Shown here piece after piece: positions 34,214 to 43,136 of a stretch of DNA of 64,000 nucleotides. Source of the stretch: Paraburkholderia agricolaris (GTDB lineage: Bacteria; Pseudomonadota; Gammaproteobacteria; Burkholderiales; Burkholderiaceae); the NCBI RefSeq assembly GCF_009455635.1, contig NZ_QPER01000002.1, forward strand, positions 1,116,001-1,180,000. Reading direction: 5' to 3'. Each line of letters starts with the position of its first letter. Within the stretch, counting starts at the first letter, position 1. A program made the position numbers and the translations under genes. Under the pieces are notes generated by a model. It searched no databases. It was not told the origin of the DNA and was given only the letters and a program-made list of their open reading frames with translations.

Positions 34214-34996
34214 TTAGCTGCCGTACACGTCGAAGTCGAAGTACTTCTTCTCGAGCTTCTTGTACGTACCGTCCTTGATGATGTCGGCGATTGCCTTGTC
34301 GACCTTCGCCTTCAGATCGGTGTCTTCCTTGCGCATGCCGATACCCGCGCCGTTGCCGAGGACCTTCTCGTCGACCAGATCCTTGCCCGCGAAATCATAG
34401 CCCGCGCCGCGCGGCGTCTTCAGGAAGCCGATTTCAGCTTCAACCGCGTCCTGCAGCGATGCGTCAAGACGGCCCGACAGCAAGTCTGCGTAGACCTGGT
34501 CCTGGTTCTGATACGGCACGACCTTCACGCCCTTCGGTTCCCAGTACGTTTTCGCGTAGGTTTCCTGAATCGTGCCTTGCTCGACGCCAACCGCCTTGCC
34601 CTTCAGCGAATCGGCGGTCGGCAGGATGCCCGAACCCTTCTTCGTGACGAGGCGCGTCGGCGTATTGAACAGCTTCGACGAGAAAGCGATCTGTTCAGCG
34701 CGTTGCGGCGTCATGGACATCGACGACAGCACGCCGTCGAACTTCTTCGCCTTCAGGGCCGGGATCATGCCGTCGAAGTCGTTTTCGATCCACACGCATT
34801 TGGCCTTCAGGCGCGCGCAGATTTCATTGCCGAGGTCGATGTCGAAGCCAACGAGCTTGCCGTCCGAGCCCTTGGACTCAAACGGGGGGTAGCTGGCGTC
34901 AACGCCGAAACGGATAGTCGACCAATCTTTAGCGTGTGCGCCAATCGAGACGGTGGCAAGCAGAGCAACCGTCAAAGCCGCTAGCAGTTTTTTCAC
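34214..34996 (-). CDS. Periplasmic binding protein for basic amino acids (HisJ/ArtI-like)
   Basis: A 260-residue periplasmic binding protein starting with GTG after GAGGAGTTAAACA. The signal peptide ends around SIGAHA. The domain starts IRFGVDASYPPFESKGSDGKLVGFDIDLGNEICARL, continues MTPQRAEQIAFSSKLFNTPTRLV and ends YKKLEKKYFDFDVYG, which is the HisJ/ArgT/ArtJ (lysine, arginine, ornithine) pattern. The ligand-binding Asp in the FDIDLG motif and Arg in PQRAEQIAF are present. No permease or ATPase genes are adjacent. Confidence 0.9.
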   Translation of the reverse strand: MKKLLAALTVALLATVSIGAHAKDWSTIRFGVDASYPPFESKGSDGKLVGFDIDLGNEICARLKAKCVWIENDFDGMIPALKAKKFDGVLSSMSMTPQRAEQIAFSSKLFNTPTRLVTKKGSGILPTADSLKGKAVGVEQGTIQETYAKTYWEPKGVKVVPYQNQDQVYADLLSGRLDASLQDAVEAEIGFLKTPRGAGYDFAGKDLVDEKVLGNGAGIGMRKEDTDLKAKVDKAIADIIKDGTYKKLEKKYFDFDVYGS

Positions 34997-35725
34997 TGTT
35001 TAACTCCTCGGTGGTAGTTCAAATACTCCCGTATGCGGTTGTGCCGCTGCGGGACGCCCGGTGCGACTTACGACCGGGCTTGGGTTGAAGCTGCCGGCCG
35101 GGGCGGCCAGCAGCGCGCGCCAAGCTTATCAGTTCAAAAAGATTGGGTAGCTAGTGAAACACCGGATGGCGGATGGCAATAGCTTTTAAGGCTTGAATGT
35201 GGTGAGGATTCGACAGGACGTCATGCGCATTGCATTGATTTGATGCGCCGCTACCGGTCTTGTAACGATGTCGTAAACAAGTTGGCTAATGTTAGGCGGG
35301 GGTTAGTCAGGGATGGTCAATGGAGAAACTCGGCGGATAGTTCGCAGGATGCGTGGTGCCGACAAAACCGGTATTGAATGGCGCTTATTTTCCGTTGATT
35401 ATTGCGGATTATTACAGTGCTCGCGATTGTTTCAATTGACTGTCGATAAGTTAAAGATTTCCCTTGAACTACCGTTAAATACAGTTGAGCGCATTTGTTA
35501 AATTTGTCAAACCACGCCTGACCGATTGTTTTTATCGATTGGGCAGCGGCCGGAACCAAAAATGCATTACTTGGCGCTATTATCAACGCTTTGCACATCT
35601 GGCTTCGCAGCGTGCGAATGTATCGGTTTCTGTCTGAACAAAGTCATTGAGTACGAGGTCCGCAGTTAAACGCGGCGCGTCTGTTTGCGTTCGTCTTAAT
35701 GACATTCTGCTAAGCGGTGTTGTAT
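34997..35725. other. Gene-free AT-rich region upstream of the binding-protein/GGDEF operon
   Basis: About 730 bases without a supported gene. The right part (35280-35710) is distinctly AT-rich compared with the neighbouring genes (for example GTTGATTATTGCGGATTATT near 35394). Short open frames on both strands do not look like proteins. It must contain the promoter of the operon starting at 35726 and of the HisJ-like gene. I cannot assign a regulator site. Confidence 0.5.
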
Positions 35726-36874
35726 ATGCTAACGATTTCGATGGCAGATGAAATGCGCTGTTTCAAACCATCGCTCTGGTGTCGAATTGCAGTCGTGGCG
35801 GCGCGCGTGAATGCGTTGCGCGGCCGCGGGGTTTCTGGTTTTTTGACGTTGCTGATAAATGCCGCTATTTGCGCTAGCCTTTTGTCGTCAGCGCCCGTCG
35901 CGGCGGCCGGCAAAGTTTTGCGGGTGCTGGCCTGGCCAGGTTATGCCGACACGGACGTCGTCAAGACTTTCGAAACGCGCTACAACGCGAAGGTTGAAGT
36001 CACGTGGGTCGATTCCGACGAGGCGCTGTGGGCGCAGATGCATGCCCAGGATACGCCGCCGTTCGATGTGCTCGCGGCCAACACCGCCGAAATCGAGCGC
36101 TATACCCGCGCGAATCTGCTGGCGCCGCTCGACCTGGCCAGTCTGCCGAATACGAAGAAACAGTTGGCGCGGTTTCAGGCGCGCTCATCGATTGAAGGGC
36201 TGACCTCAGCGGGCAAGGTGTACGCGATTCCATTCACGTATTCGTCGATGGGGCTGATCTATGACCGTAAGCAGTTCGCCGTTGCGCCGCGCTCGATGCG
36301 GGAATTGTGGAACCCGCGTTACCGCGGCAAGGTTCTGGACTTCAATAGCGCCCAGCATAATTTCTCGTTCACCGCGCTGGCGCTCGGATATCCCCATCCG
36401 TTCCAGCTCGATGCTACGCAGATGCGCGTGATTGCCCGCAAGCTCGTCGATCTGCGCCGTAACCTGCTGACCTATTACACGGTGCCGGAAGAAGCGACCG
36501 CGTACTTCGTCCAGCATAAAGTTGCCTTGATGTTCGGTAACTATGGCACCCAGCAGGTTGAATCGTTGCGCCGCGCCGGTGCCGACGTGGGCTACGTGAT
36601 CCCCGACGAAGGGGCGCTCGCCTGGCTCGACTGCTGGGCGATGACGCGTTCGGCCAAGGATCGCGAGCTCGCGCTTGCCTGGATCAACTACATGATCGAA
36701 CCGGACGTCAGTGCGTTGCTGACGCAACGTCAGGGGCTCGCCAACACGTTGACGGCGCCGGCGGAAGGCAACGACCAGGCGCACATCGTCTGGATCGGTC
36801 CAGTGGAAGATATTCAGCGGCGCGAAGAACTATGGACCCGAATCGTGTCCGGTGACAGGTCGGAGCGCTTTTGA
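35726..36874 (+). CDS. PotD/PotF-like periplasmic binding protein, candidate sensor subunit
   Basis: A 382-residue extracellular solute-binding protein of the spermidine/putrescine (PotD/PotF) type. After an N-terminal signal (about to residue 62, APVAAAG) come KVLRVLAWPGYADTDVVKTFETRYNAKVEVTWVDSDEALWAQMHAQDTPPFDVLAAN and YAIPFTYSSMGLIYDRK. Its stop overlaps the start of the diguanylate cyclase gene (TGATG, one shared base), so it is translated with a signalling enzyme, and no permease or ATPase gene is adjacent. The start is uncertain: in-frame ATGs at 35726, 35741 and 35753 are all possible and none has a good ribosome binding site. By analogy with NspS of Vibrio cholerae, it may present a polyamine to the membrane enzyme. 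That is inference. Confidence 0.8.
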   Translation: MLTISMADEMRCFKPSLWCRIAVVAARVNALRGRGVSGFLTLLINAAICASLLSSAPVAAAGKVLRVLAWPGYADTDVVKTFETRYNAKVEVTWVDSDEALWAQMHAQDTPPFDVLAANTAEIERYTRANLLAPLDLASLPNTKKQLARFQARSSIEGLTSAGKVYAIPFTYSSMGLIYDRKQFAVAPRSMRELWNPRYRGKVLDFNSAQHNFSFTALALGYPHPFQLDATQMRVIARKLVDLRRNLLTYYTVPEEATAYFVQHKVALMFGNYGTQQVESLRRAGADVGYVIPDEGALAWLDCWAMTRSAKDRELALAWINYMIEPDVSALLTQRQGLANTLTAPAEGNDQAHIVWIGPVEDIQRREELWTRIVSGDRSERF

Positions 36875-38667
36875 TGATACGTCCCGGCCTGACGTTCAAG
36901 TTATCGATTCTGCTTGCGTGCATTGGTGTGCTCGCGTCCGGCGCGACCGGTTATTACACGTATCGTGCCAACCGTACGATGCTGGTGAACGAAGCCGAAC
37001 GCAGCCTGCTGACATCTACCGAGCTGCTGGGCCAGCGCTTTTCCATGGCGATCGACGACGTCGGCGCGGACGCGCTGGTCCTCGCGAGCTTGCCGTTTTC
37101 AGCGGACGTCGTGCGCACGGACAACGGCATGGGGGCGAATGCGCCGCGCGAGCAGTTGGCGAAGGTGTATGCCAGCTTCATGGTTCACCATCCCGAGTAT
37201 CTGCAAATCCGTCTGATTACCCGCAAGCACTACGGACTCGAACTGATCCGTTTCGATCGCGATGGGGACGGCCTCGTGCGGGTCGAGGGCAACAGCTTGC
37301 AGGAGAAAGGCCAGTTTGCGTATGTGTTCGATACGCTGGCGTTCTCGCCTGGGCGCATTTACACCTCGCCGATCCTGGTGAATCACGAGTACGGTACGCA
37401 TGCCGCCGAGGGCAAACCCACACTGCGGCTCGGCACGCCGGTGGCGGACGCGAGTGGGGCGGTGGTGGGCGTGGTCATTATCGATATCGATCTGGCCCGC
37501 CTGCTCAACCGTTTACAGAGCGATTTGCCGAGCGATTATCAGGTTTACCTTGCCAACGAATGGGGCGACTTCCTGGTTCATCCGGATGTTTCGAAAACGT
37601 TCGGCTTCGATCGGGGGCGCCGCGTGCTGATGCAGGACAGTTTCTCCGCCACCAAGCCGCTCTTCGAACAGACAGAAAGCGAAGTTCTGCTGAACGGTCT
37701 GGTGCGGCCGCGGCAGGCGGCCGGTCAGGTGCTGGCTTTCGTACGCAGGCCGTTCGGCGCCTCCGAGGGCAACCGCTTTATCGTCATCGGTCTCGGCAAG
37801 CCGCTCGATAACGTACTGTCCGGCGCGACCCAATTGGGTAATAGAATCATTCGCATGGTGTTGATCTTCAGCGTGTTGGCGCTGTTTCTGGCAATTCTGT
37901 TTGCACGTGCGCTGACCAAGCCTTTGCACATTCTCGCGCACGCCGCAACGCATCTGTTCGCCGAGCACGCAATGGAAACACTGCCGCTCAAACGGACCGA
38001 CGAGATCGGCATACTGGCGCGCTGCTTTGATCGTCTACGCCGGGAAATCAAGTCGCAAATGGACGCGCTGCATACCAAGCAGCGCGAGCTCGTGCATCTC
38101 GCCACGCACGATGGCTTGACCGGCCTGCCGAACCGCATGTTGTTCATGCAGAAACTCGGGGCCGCTATCGAGGAGGCCACGCGGCGTGAGGAAGGGATCG
38201 CAGTATTGTTCGTCGACCTCGACCGCTTCAAGCAGATCAACGACCAGTTCGGTCATTCGATTGGGGACAAGGTGTTAGCCGCGGTGGCGCACCGGCTGAA
38301 GCGGGTGCTGTGTTCGGCGGATGTTGCCGCGCGCCTCGGCGGCGACGAGTTCATCGTGTTGGTCGAGGGACCGCGTTCCGCCGAGGCCGCACCGGGGATT
38401 GCCTCGCGGATCATGGACGCGTTGAACGAGGAATTGCTGATCGACGGACAAAGGATGACGGTGGGCGCGAGCATCGGCATAAGCCAGTTTCCGGACGACA
38501 GCGCCACGGTCGAGGAGTTGCTGCTCAATGCCGACGCGGCAATGTATGCGGCCAAATCCGGTGGACGGTGCGGGTATCTGCGCTATCAGGACGTGCTCGA
38601 TGCACGCAAGCTGGAACAGGCGCGCGAAGGGGCAACGGAAGGCCGTGAGGCGGAGCCGACGGCCTGA
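36874..38667 (+). CDS. Membrane diguanylate cyclase: Cache-type periplasmic domain, HAMP, GGDEF
   Basis: A 597-residue signalling protein. TM1 (about 8-27) is followed by a periplasmic dCache-like domain (about 35-320, with LQIRLITRKHYGLELIRFDRDGDG), TM2 (about 324-345), HAMP (about 346-398) and a GGDEF domain (about 405-575). The catalytic motif is intact: ATHDGLTGLPNR, LFVDLDRFKQIND and ARLGGDEF (GGDEF at 489-493), so c-di-GMP synthesis is expected. At the usual inhibitory-site position the RxxD motif reads CSAD (480-483), so product feedback may be lost. There is no EAL domain. The start overlaps the preceding binding-protein stop, which indicates a two-gene sensing unit. Output would affect biofilm or motility. 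Confidence 0.9.
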   Translation: MIRPGLTFKLSILLACIGVLASGATGYYTYRANRTMLVNEAERSLLTSTELLGQRFSMAIDDVGADALVLASLPFSADVVRTDNGMGANAPREQLAKVYASFMVHHPEYLQIRLITRKHYGLELIRFDRDGDGLVRVEGNSLQEKGQFAYVFDTLAFSPGRIYTSPILVNHEYGTHAAEGKPTLRLGTPVADASGAVVGVVIIDIDLARLLNRLQSDLPSDYQVYLANEWGDFLVHPDVSKTFGFDRGRRVLMQDSFSATKPLFEQTESEVLLNGLVRPRQAAGQVLAFVRRPFGASEGNRFIVIGLGKPLDNVLSGATQLGNRIIRMVLIFSVLALFLAILFARALTKPLHILAHAATHLFAEHAMETLPLKRTDEIGILARCFDRLRREIKSQMDALHTKQRELVHLATHDGLTGLPNRMLFMQKLGAAIEEATRREEGIAVLFVDLDRFKQINDQFGHSIGDKVLAAVAHRLKRVLCSADVAARLGGDEFIVLVEGPRSAEAAPGIASRIMDALNEELLIDGQRMTVGASIGISQFPDDSATVEELLLNADAAMYAAKSGGRCGYLRYQDVLDARKLEQAREGATEGREAEPTA

Positions 38668-38715
38668 GGCGCTGCTCGGTTGCTGATTATGCAGAGCGCC
38701 GCCGAACAGCAAGCG

Positions 38716-40206
38716 TCATTGCGAAGCGGCTATGGCTCCCCGTGCGCCGTTTTCGTGAAGCAACTGCAAGGCGTGTCGAAGCGCTTTTCTGAACTCCGGC
38801 AGCGCGGCCAGATCAGGCGGAAACACTTCGCGTACCGACAATAAAGTGTCCATCAGCGCCTGCGGCTCGCCATGCGCGGAAGCCGCGAGTGACTTCAACC
38901 GGCTGGCCAGCGGATCGCTGATTTCATACCGCGTGCCATCGTCCGCATGGCCGCGCAAAAACGTCATCCAGGCTGCTACGGCCAGCGCCAGACGCGTGAA
39001 CGATTGACCCGCGTCGATCCGCGCCGCAATCGTGGCGAGCAGACGCGGTGGAATCTTCTGGCTGCCGTCCATTGCGATCTGCGCGCAGCGATGTTTCAGT
39101 GCCGGGTTCGTGTAACGCTCGAGCAAGGCGTCCCGATAGGCAGGCAGGTCGAATGATGCGGGCATGGTCAGCGTCGGTGCGATTTCCTGCGTCATCATCG
39201 AGTGAATGAGCGTGCGCATGGCGGGGTGGGAGATCGCGGCGTCGATCGTCTCGAAGCCGCCGAGCATCGACAGATAAGCCAGCGTGGAGTGTGTGCCGTT
39301 CAGCATGCGCAGCTTCGCCAGTTCGAACGGCGTGACGTCTTCGACGAGCTGCGCACCGACTGCGTCCCATGCAGGACGTCCCGCCGGAAAACGATCTTCA
39401 ATGACCCATTGGCGGAACGGTTCGCAGGGCACCGGTACGGCATCCTGATAAACGATCTCGTGGGCCACCGTGGCGCATTCGGCGCTGGTGGTGGCCGGTA
39501 CGATACGGTCGACCATCGTCGACGGAAATGCGACCTCAGCGGCGATCCAGTCGGCCAACGCGGGATCGGTCTGGCGTGCGAACGAACAGACCACCTGGCG
39601 CAGCGCGGCGCCGTTATGAGAAAGGTTGTCGCACGAGAGAACCGTGAACGGTTGAGCGTTCGCCGCGTCGCGCCGCGTGCGCAAGGCCGCGACGAGAATG
39701 CCCGGCACTGTGCGCGGTTCGAGCGGGTGAGCCAGATCGTGCGCGACGGCGGGATCGTCCAGCGCGACGTCGCCGGTTTTCGGGTCGCGGCAATAGCCCT
39801 TCTCGGTGACCGTGAGCGAGACGATCCGCACCAGCGGATCCGCGAGTCGCGCGAACAGGGCGGCGCGATCGTGCGGCATGGCAAGCACCTCGCGCAGCGC
39901 CCGTACAACCGTCACTTTGGCGCCCTGCGGCCCGCGTTCCACCACGCTATACAGGCCTTGCTGTTCCATCAACGCATCACGCTTGCCGACATCGCCTTGC
40001 AGCGTGACGCCGCAAATGCCCCAGTCCCCACCCGCGGCAAGCATGGCTTCTTCCGTATAGAGGGCCTGATGCGCGCGATGGAAGTTGCCAATCCCCAGAT
40101 GAATGATGCCGATGCGCGGTTCCTGCCATTGCGGTGACAGCAGATGCGTTTGCAGCGTGGGCAGTGCGTGGCGGGCAAGGCGGGGCAAGGTGGCGGCTGC
40201 GGTCAT
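38716..40206 (-). CDS. uxuB: Mannitol dehydrogenase family protein, probable fructuronate reductase (UxuB-like)
   Basis: A 496-residue NAD-dependent dehydrogenase of the long-chain mannitol dehydrogenase family. Landmarks are IGIIHLGIGNFHRAHQALYTEEAM (cofactor loop), VSLTVTEKGYC, LSCDNLSHNG, PATTSAEC and KLRMLNGTHSTLAYLSML, with the Lys/Asn/His catalytic set in the last. The expected reaction is interconversion of D-fructuronate and D-mannonate. That substrate choice is supported by the divergent D-mannonate dehydratase gene; D-mannitol or another polyol would be the alternative. The intergenic region contains candidate operators. Confidence 0.85.
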   Translation of the reverse strand: MTAAATLPRLARHALPTLQTHLLSPQWQEPRIGIIHLGIGNFHRAHQALYTEEAMLAAGGDWGICGVTLQGDVGKRDALMEQQGLYSVVERGPQGAKVTVVRALREVLAMPHDRAALFARLADPLVRIVSLTVTEKGYCRDPKTGDVALDDPAVAHDLAHPLEPRTVPGILVAALRTRRDAANAQPFTVLSCDNLSHNGAALRQVVCSFARQTDPALADWIAAEVAFPSTMVDRIVPATTSAECATVAHEIVYQDAVPVPCEPFRQWVIEDRFPAGRPAWDAVGAQLVEDVTPFELAKLRMLNGTHSTLAYLSMLGGFETIDAAISHPAMRTLIHSMMTQEIAPTLTMPASFDLPAYRDALLERYTNPALKHRCAQIAMDGSQKIPPRLLATIAARIDAGQSFTRLALAVAAWMTFLRGHADDGTRYEISDPLASRLKSLAASAHGEPQALMDTLLSVREVFPPDLAALPEFRKALRHALQLLHENGARGAIAASQ

Positions 40207-40291
40207 GTCATGAAATCCATGTATCGGAACAGAGCGGAAAAGGCTGCGAACGACGCCGTTCAGCGGGAAAACCCTGATTTGACGTGTTGAT

Positions 40292-40309
40292 ATACTTGTA
40301 TGGTAGCAT
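40292..40309. promoter_or_regulatory. Candidate GntR operator between uxuB and manD
   Basis: ATACTTGTAT (40292-40301, near-perfect palindrome ATAC..GTAT) followed directly by ATGGTAGCAT (40300-40309). A related 10-mer, ATGGTAGTAT, occurs just upstream of the GntR gene at 45581. The shared sequence and the symmetric element suggest a binding site for that regulator. No footprint is known. Confidence 0.45.
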
Positions 40310-40445
40310 CGTTCAAACGGTTTAAGACAGGTTGATAAAGGTGATTTTCCGCCTCAACCCGGGCTCGAAGCCGACATGAAAAAACTGCCAGTCGCATGCT
40401 GCGCGTTCCGCGCGGTTCGCGGCTCGTTTCTGCAAGGAAGATGTC

Positions 40446-41654
40446 ATGAAGATCGTTCGCGCCGACGTGATCGTCACGTGCCCGGGCCGCAATTTCGTCA
40501 CGCTGAAAATCGTCACGGACGAAGGCGTGCACGGCATTGGCGATGCCACGCTGAACGGCCGCGAACTGGCGGTCGCCTCATACCTGAAAGATCACGTCTG
40601 CCCAATGCTGATCGGGCGCGATCCCGGCCGTATCGAAGACACCTGGCAATACCTGTACAAAGGCGCGTACTGGCGTCGCGGTCCCGTCACGATGACCGCA
40701 ATCGCCGCCGTGGATATGGCGCTCTGGGACATTCTGGGCAAGGTAACCGGCATGCCGTTGTACAAGCTGCTCGGCGGCGCCTCGCGAGACGGCGTGATGG
40801 TGTACGGCCACGCCACCGGCCGCGACATTCCCGAAGCGCTCGACCGTTACGCGGAACACATCGAAGCCGGCTATCAGGCGATTCGCATTCAATGCGGCGT
40901 GCCGAACATGCGCTCGGTGTACGGCGTATCGAAAGGCAGTGGCATGTATGAGCCGGCCACCAAGGGCGCGGTCGAGGAGCAGAGCTGGTCGTCGGAAAAG
41001 TATCTCGACTTCGTGCCGAAGCTGTTCGATGCGGTGCGCGAAAAATTCGGCTTCGACACGCATTTGCTGCATGACGTCCATCACCGTTTGACACCGATCG
41101 AAGCCGCGCGTCTGGGTAAATCGGTCGAGCCGTATCGCTTGTTCTGGATGGAAGACCCCACGCCCGCCGAAAACCAGGCCGGCTTCCGGCTGATTCGCGA
41201 GCATACGGTTACGCCGATCGCGGTCGGTGAAGTATTCAACAGCATCTGGGATTGCAAGCAGTTGATCGAGGAGCAGTTGATCGACTATATCCGTGCGACC
41301 TTGACCCACGCGGGCGGCATTACGCATCTGCGGCGCATTGCTGATTTTGCTTCGCTCTACCAGGTGAGAACCGGTTGCCACGGACCGTCGGATCTGTCGC
41401 CGGTGTGCATGGGCGCGGCGTTGCATTTCGACCTGTGGGTGCCGAATTTCGGCGTGCAGGAATACATGGGTTTTCCGCAGGAAGCGCTCGACGTATTCCC
41501 GCATGCATGGCGCTTCGAGCGCGGCATGATGCACCCCGGCGAAGCGCCGGGCCATGGTGTCGATATCGACGAAGCCGCTGCCGCGCGGTATCCGTACGAC
41601 CCGGCCTATTTGCCCGTCGCGCGTCTTGAAGACGGGACGCTGTGGAACTGGTGA
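40446..41654 (+). CDS. manD: D-mannonate dehydratase, ManD/RspA type
   Basis: A 402-residue enolase-superfamily enzyme that dehydrates D-mannonate to 2-keto-3-deoxy-D-gluconate. The metal ligands sit at the numbered positions of characterised ManD: Asp210 (LLHDVHH), Glu236 (FWMEDPTP) and Glu262 (AVGEVF). Arg147 and Tyr159, the catalytic pair, and His212 are also in place. This full set fits the efficient mannonate dehydratase subgroup rather than the promiscuous one. AAGGAAGATGTC precedes the ATG. The gene heads a + strand operon and is divergent from uxuB. Confidence 0.9.
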   Translation: MKIVRADVIVTCPGRNFVTLKIVTDEGVHGIGDATLNGRELAVASYLKDHVCPMLIGRDPGRIEDTWQYLYKGAYWRRGPVTMTAIAAVDMALWDILGKVTGMPLYKLLGGASRDGVMVYGHATGRDIPEALDRYAEHIEAGYQAIRIQCGVPNMRSVYGVSKGSGMYEPATKGAVEEQSWSSEKYLDFVPKLFDAVREKFGFDTHLLHDVHHRLTPIEAARLGKSVEPYRLFWMEDPTPAENQAGFRLIREHTVTPIAVGEVFNSIWDCKQLIEEQLIDYIRATLTHAGGITHLRRIADFASLYQVRTGCHGPSDLSPVCMGAALHFDLWVPNFGVQEYMGFPQEALDVFPHAWRFERGMMHPGEAPGHGVDIDEAAAARYPYDPAYLPVARLEDGTLWNW

Positions 41655-41701
41655 TCTGATTTCGCCAGACCAACCCTAACTACACAATCAGGGAGACACG
41701 C

Positions 41702-43105
41702 GTGAACCCAGCACGTCCGCAAGCCGCCGCGCCGGCCAGCACCGCCATGCTGCGCCGCGTGGCCTTCGCCTCGACTATTGGTACCGCGGCCGAGTACTAC
41801 GATTTCTTCGTCTACGGTACGGCGGCCGTGCTGGTATTCGGCCAGAAGTTTTTCCCGTCCGCCGACCCGCTGATCGGCACGCTCGCCGCCTTTGCTACCT
41901 ACGCCGTCGGGTTCCTCGCGCGGCCGCTGGGCGGCATCGTGTTCGGTCATTTCGGCGATCGCGTCGGCCGCAAGAAGGCCTTGATCGTGACGATCCTGAT
42001 TGTCGGTTTGGGCACGTTCGTGATTGGGCTGCTGCCTGACTATCAGTCGATCGGAATCTGGGCGCCGATCGCGCTGATCGTGATTCGCGTGCTGCAAGGT
42101 TTCGGCGTGGGGGGCGAGCAGGCGGGCGCCGTGTTGCTCACCGCCGAATACGCACCGCCGGCGCGGCGCGGTTTCTTTGCCAGTCTCGTGCAACTCGGCG
42201 CACCGGCCGGTTTTCTGATTCCGTCGGGTCTGTTCGCGCTGCTCAGCGTGAGCTTGACGCCGGCGCAACTGCTCGACTGGGGCTGGCGCATTCCGTTTCT
42301 CGCCAGCGCGCTGCTGGTCGCCGTGGGTCTGTATATCCGCTTGCGCACTGAAGAGTCGCCGATCTTTGCGACGATCCAGCAAACCAAGGCGGTTGCTTCG
42401 CGGCCGGTGGTGGAAGTGGTGCAGCAGTTCGGTCCGACGATCGTCAAAGGCGTCGGCGCCAAATTGATCGAGGCGTGCGCGTTTGCGATGTACACGATGA
42501 TCGTGCTCGCTTACGGCAAGGCACACGGCATTGCGCAAAGCATGCTGCTCGAAACGGTGATCGTGGCGGTAGCGCTCGAACTCGTGACGATTCCACTCGC
42601 CGGCGCGCTGTCCGATCGGATTGGGCGGCGGCCGACCTTTATTGCGGGAGCGTTATTGCACGTGGCGCTGGTGGTGCCGTTCTTCATGGCAATCGACAGC
42701 GGCAATCGCGCAGCGATCCAGCTCGTGATGATTCTCGCCATTAGTGTGGGCCACAGTCTCTGCTATGCACCCCAGGCAGCGCTGTTCCCCGAACTGTTCC
42801 CTGCGCGCGTGCGTTGCAGCGGTATTGCACTGATCTGGCAGATCGGCTCTTTGCTCGGCAGCGGGGTACTCGGTCTGCTGGCGGTCAAACTGATTCAGGC
42901 CACGCATGGCAATTCGCTCGCGTTAATCATTTACGTGGCGGTGCTCGGCATCGTCTCGGCTGTCTCGCTCTTTGCGTTGCCCGAAACGGCGCCCTTGCGG
43001 CGCGGTGGCGATCTGCACGACTGGAGCGGCGGCGGGGCCGCATCGGCGCAAACAGCAGCGCAAGCATTGCCATCTTCATCTTCGTCTTCCATCGCGCAGC
43101 ACTGA
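41702..43105 (+). CDS. MFS transporter, metabolite:H+ symporter (MHS) type
   Basis: A 467-residue uptake permease starting with GTG after GGGAGACACGC, with about 12 membrane segments. N-terminal features FASTIGTAAEYYDFFVYGTAAVLVFGQKFFP are typical of the ShiA/KgtP/ProP-like MHS group, as is GHFGDRVGRKKALI (motif A). It is 47 bases after manD, so the two are cotranscribed and it probably imports a sugar acid or its precursor. A hydrophilic, low-complexity tail ends in a Ser-rich run. Confidence 0.85.
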   Translation: MNPARPQAAAPASTAMLRRVAFASTIGTAAEYYDFFVYGTAAVLVFGQKFFPSADPLIGTLAAFATYAVGFLARPLGGIVFGHFGDRVGRKKALIVTILIVGLGTFVIGLLPDYQSIGIWAPIALIVIRVLQGFGVGGEQAGAVLLTAEYAPPARRGFFASLVQLGAPAGFLIPSGLFALLSVSLTPAQLLDWGWRIPFLASALLVAVGLYIRLRTEESPIFATIQQTKAVASRPVVEVVQQFGPTIVKGVGAKLIEACAFAMYTMIVLAYGKAHGIAQSMLLETVIVAVALELVTIPLAGALSDRIGRRPTFIAGALLHVALVVPFFMAIDSGNRAAIQLVMILAISVGHSLCYAPQAALFPELFPARVRCSGIALIWQIGSLLGSGVLGLLAVKLIQATHGNSLALIIYVAVLGIVSAVSLFALPETAPLRRGGDLHDWSGGGAASAQTAAQALPSSSSSSIAQH

Positions 43106-43136
43106 GCGCGCGATCTTTGCCATACCGGAGTTCACC

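Noticed and set aside
35313..35598. Small overlapping open frames in the AT-rich gap
   Set aside because: They overlap each other on opposite strands, lack ribosome binding sites and show no protein-like pattern.
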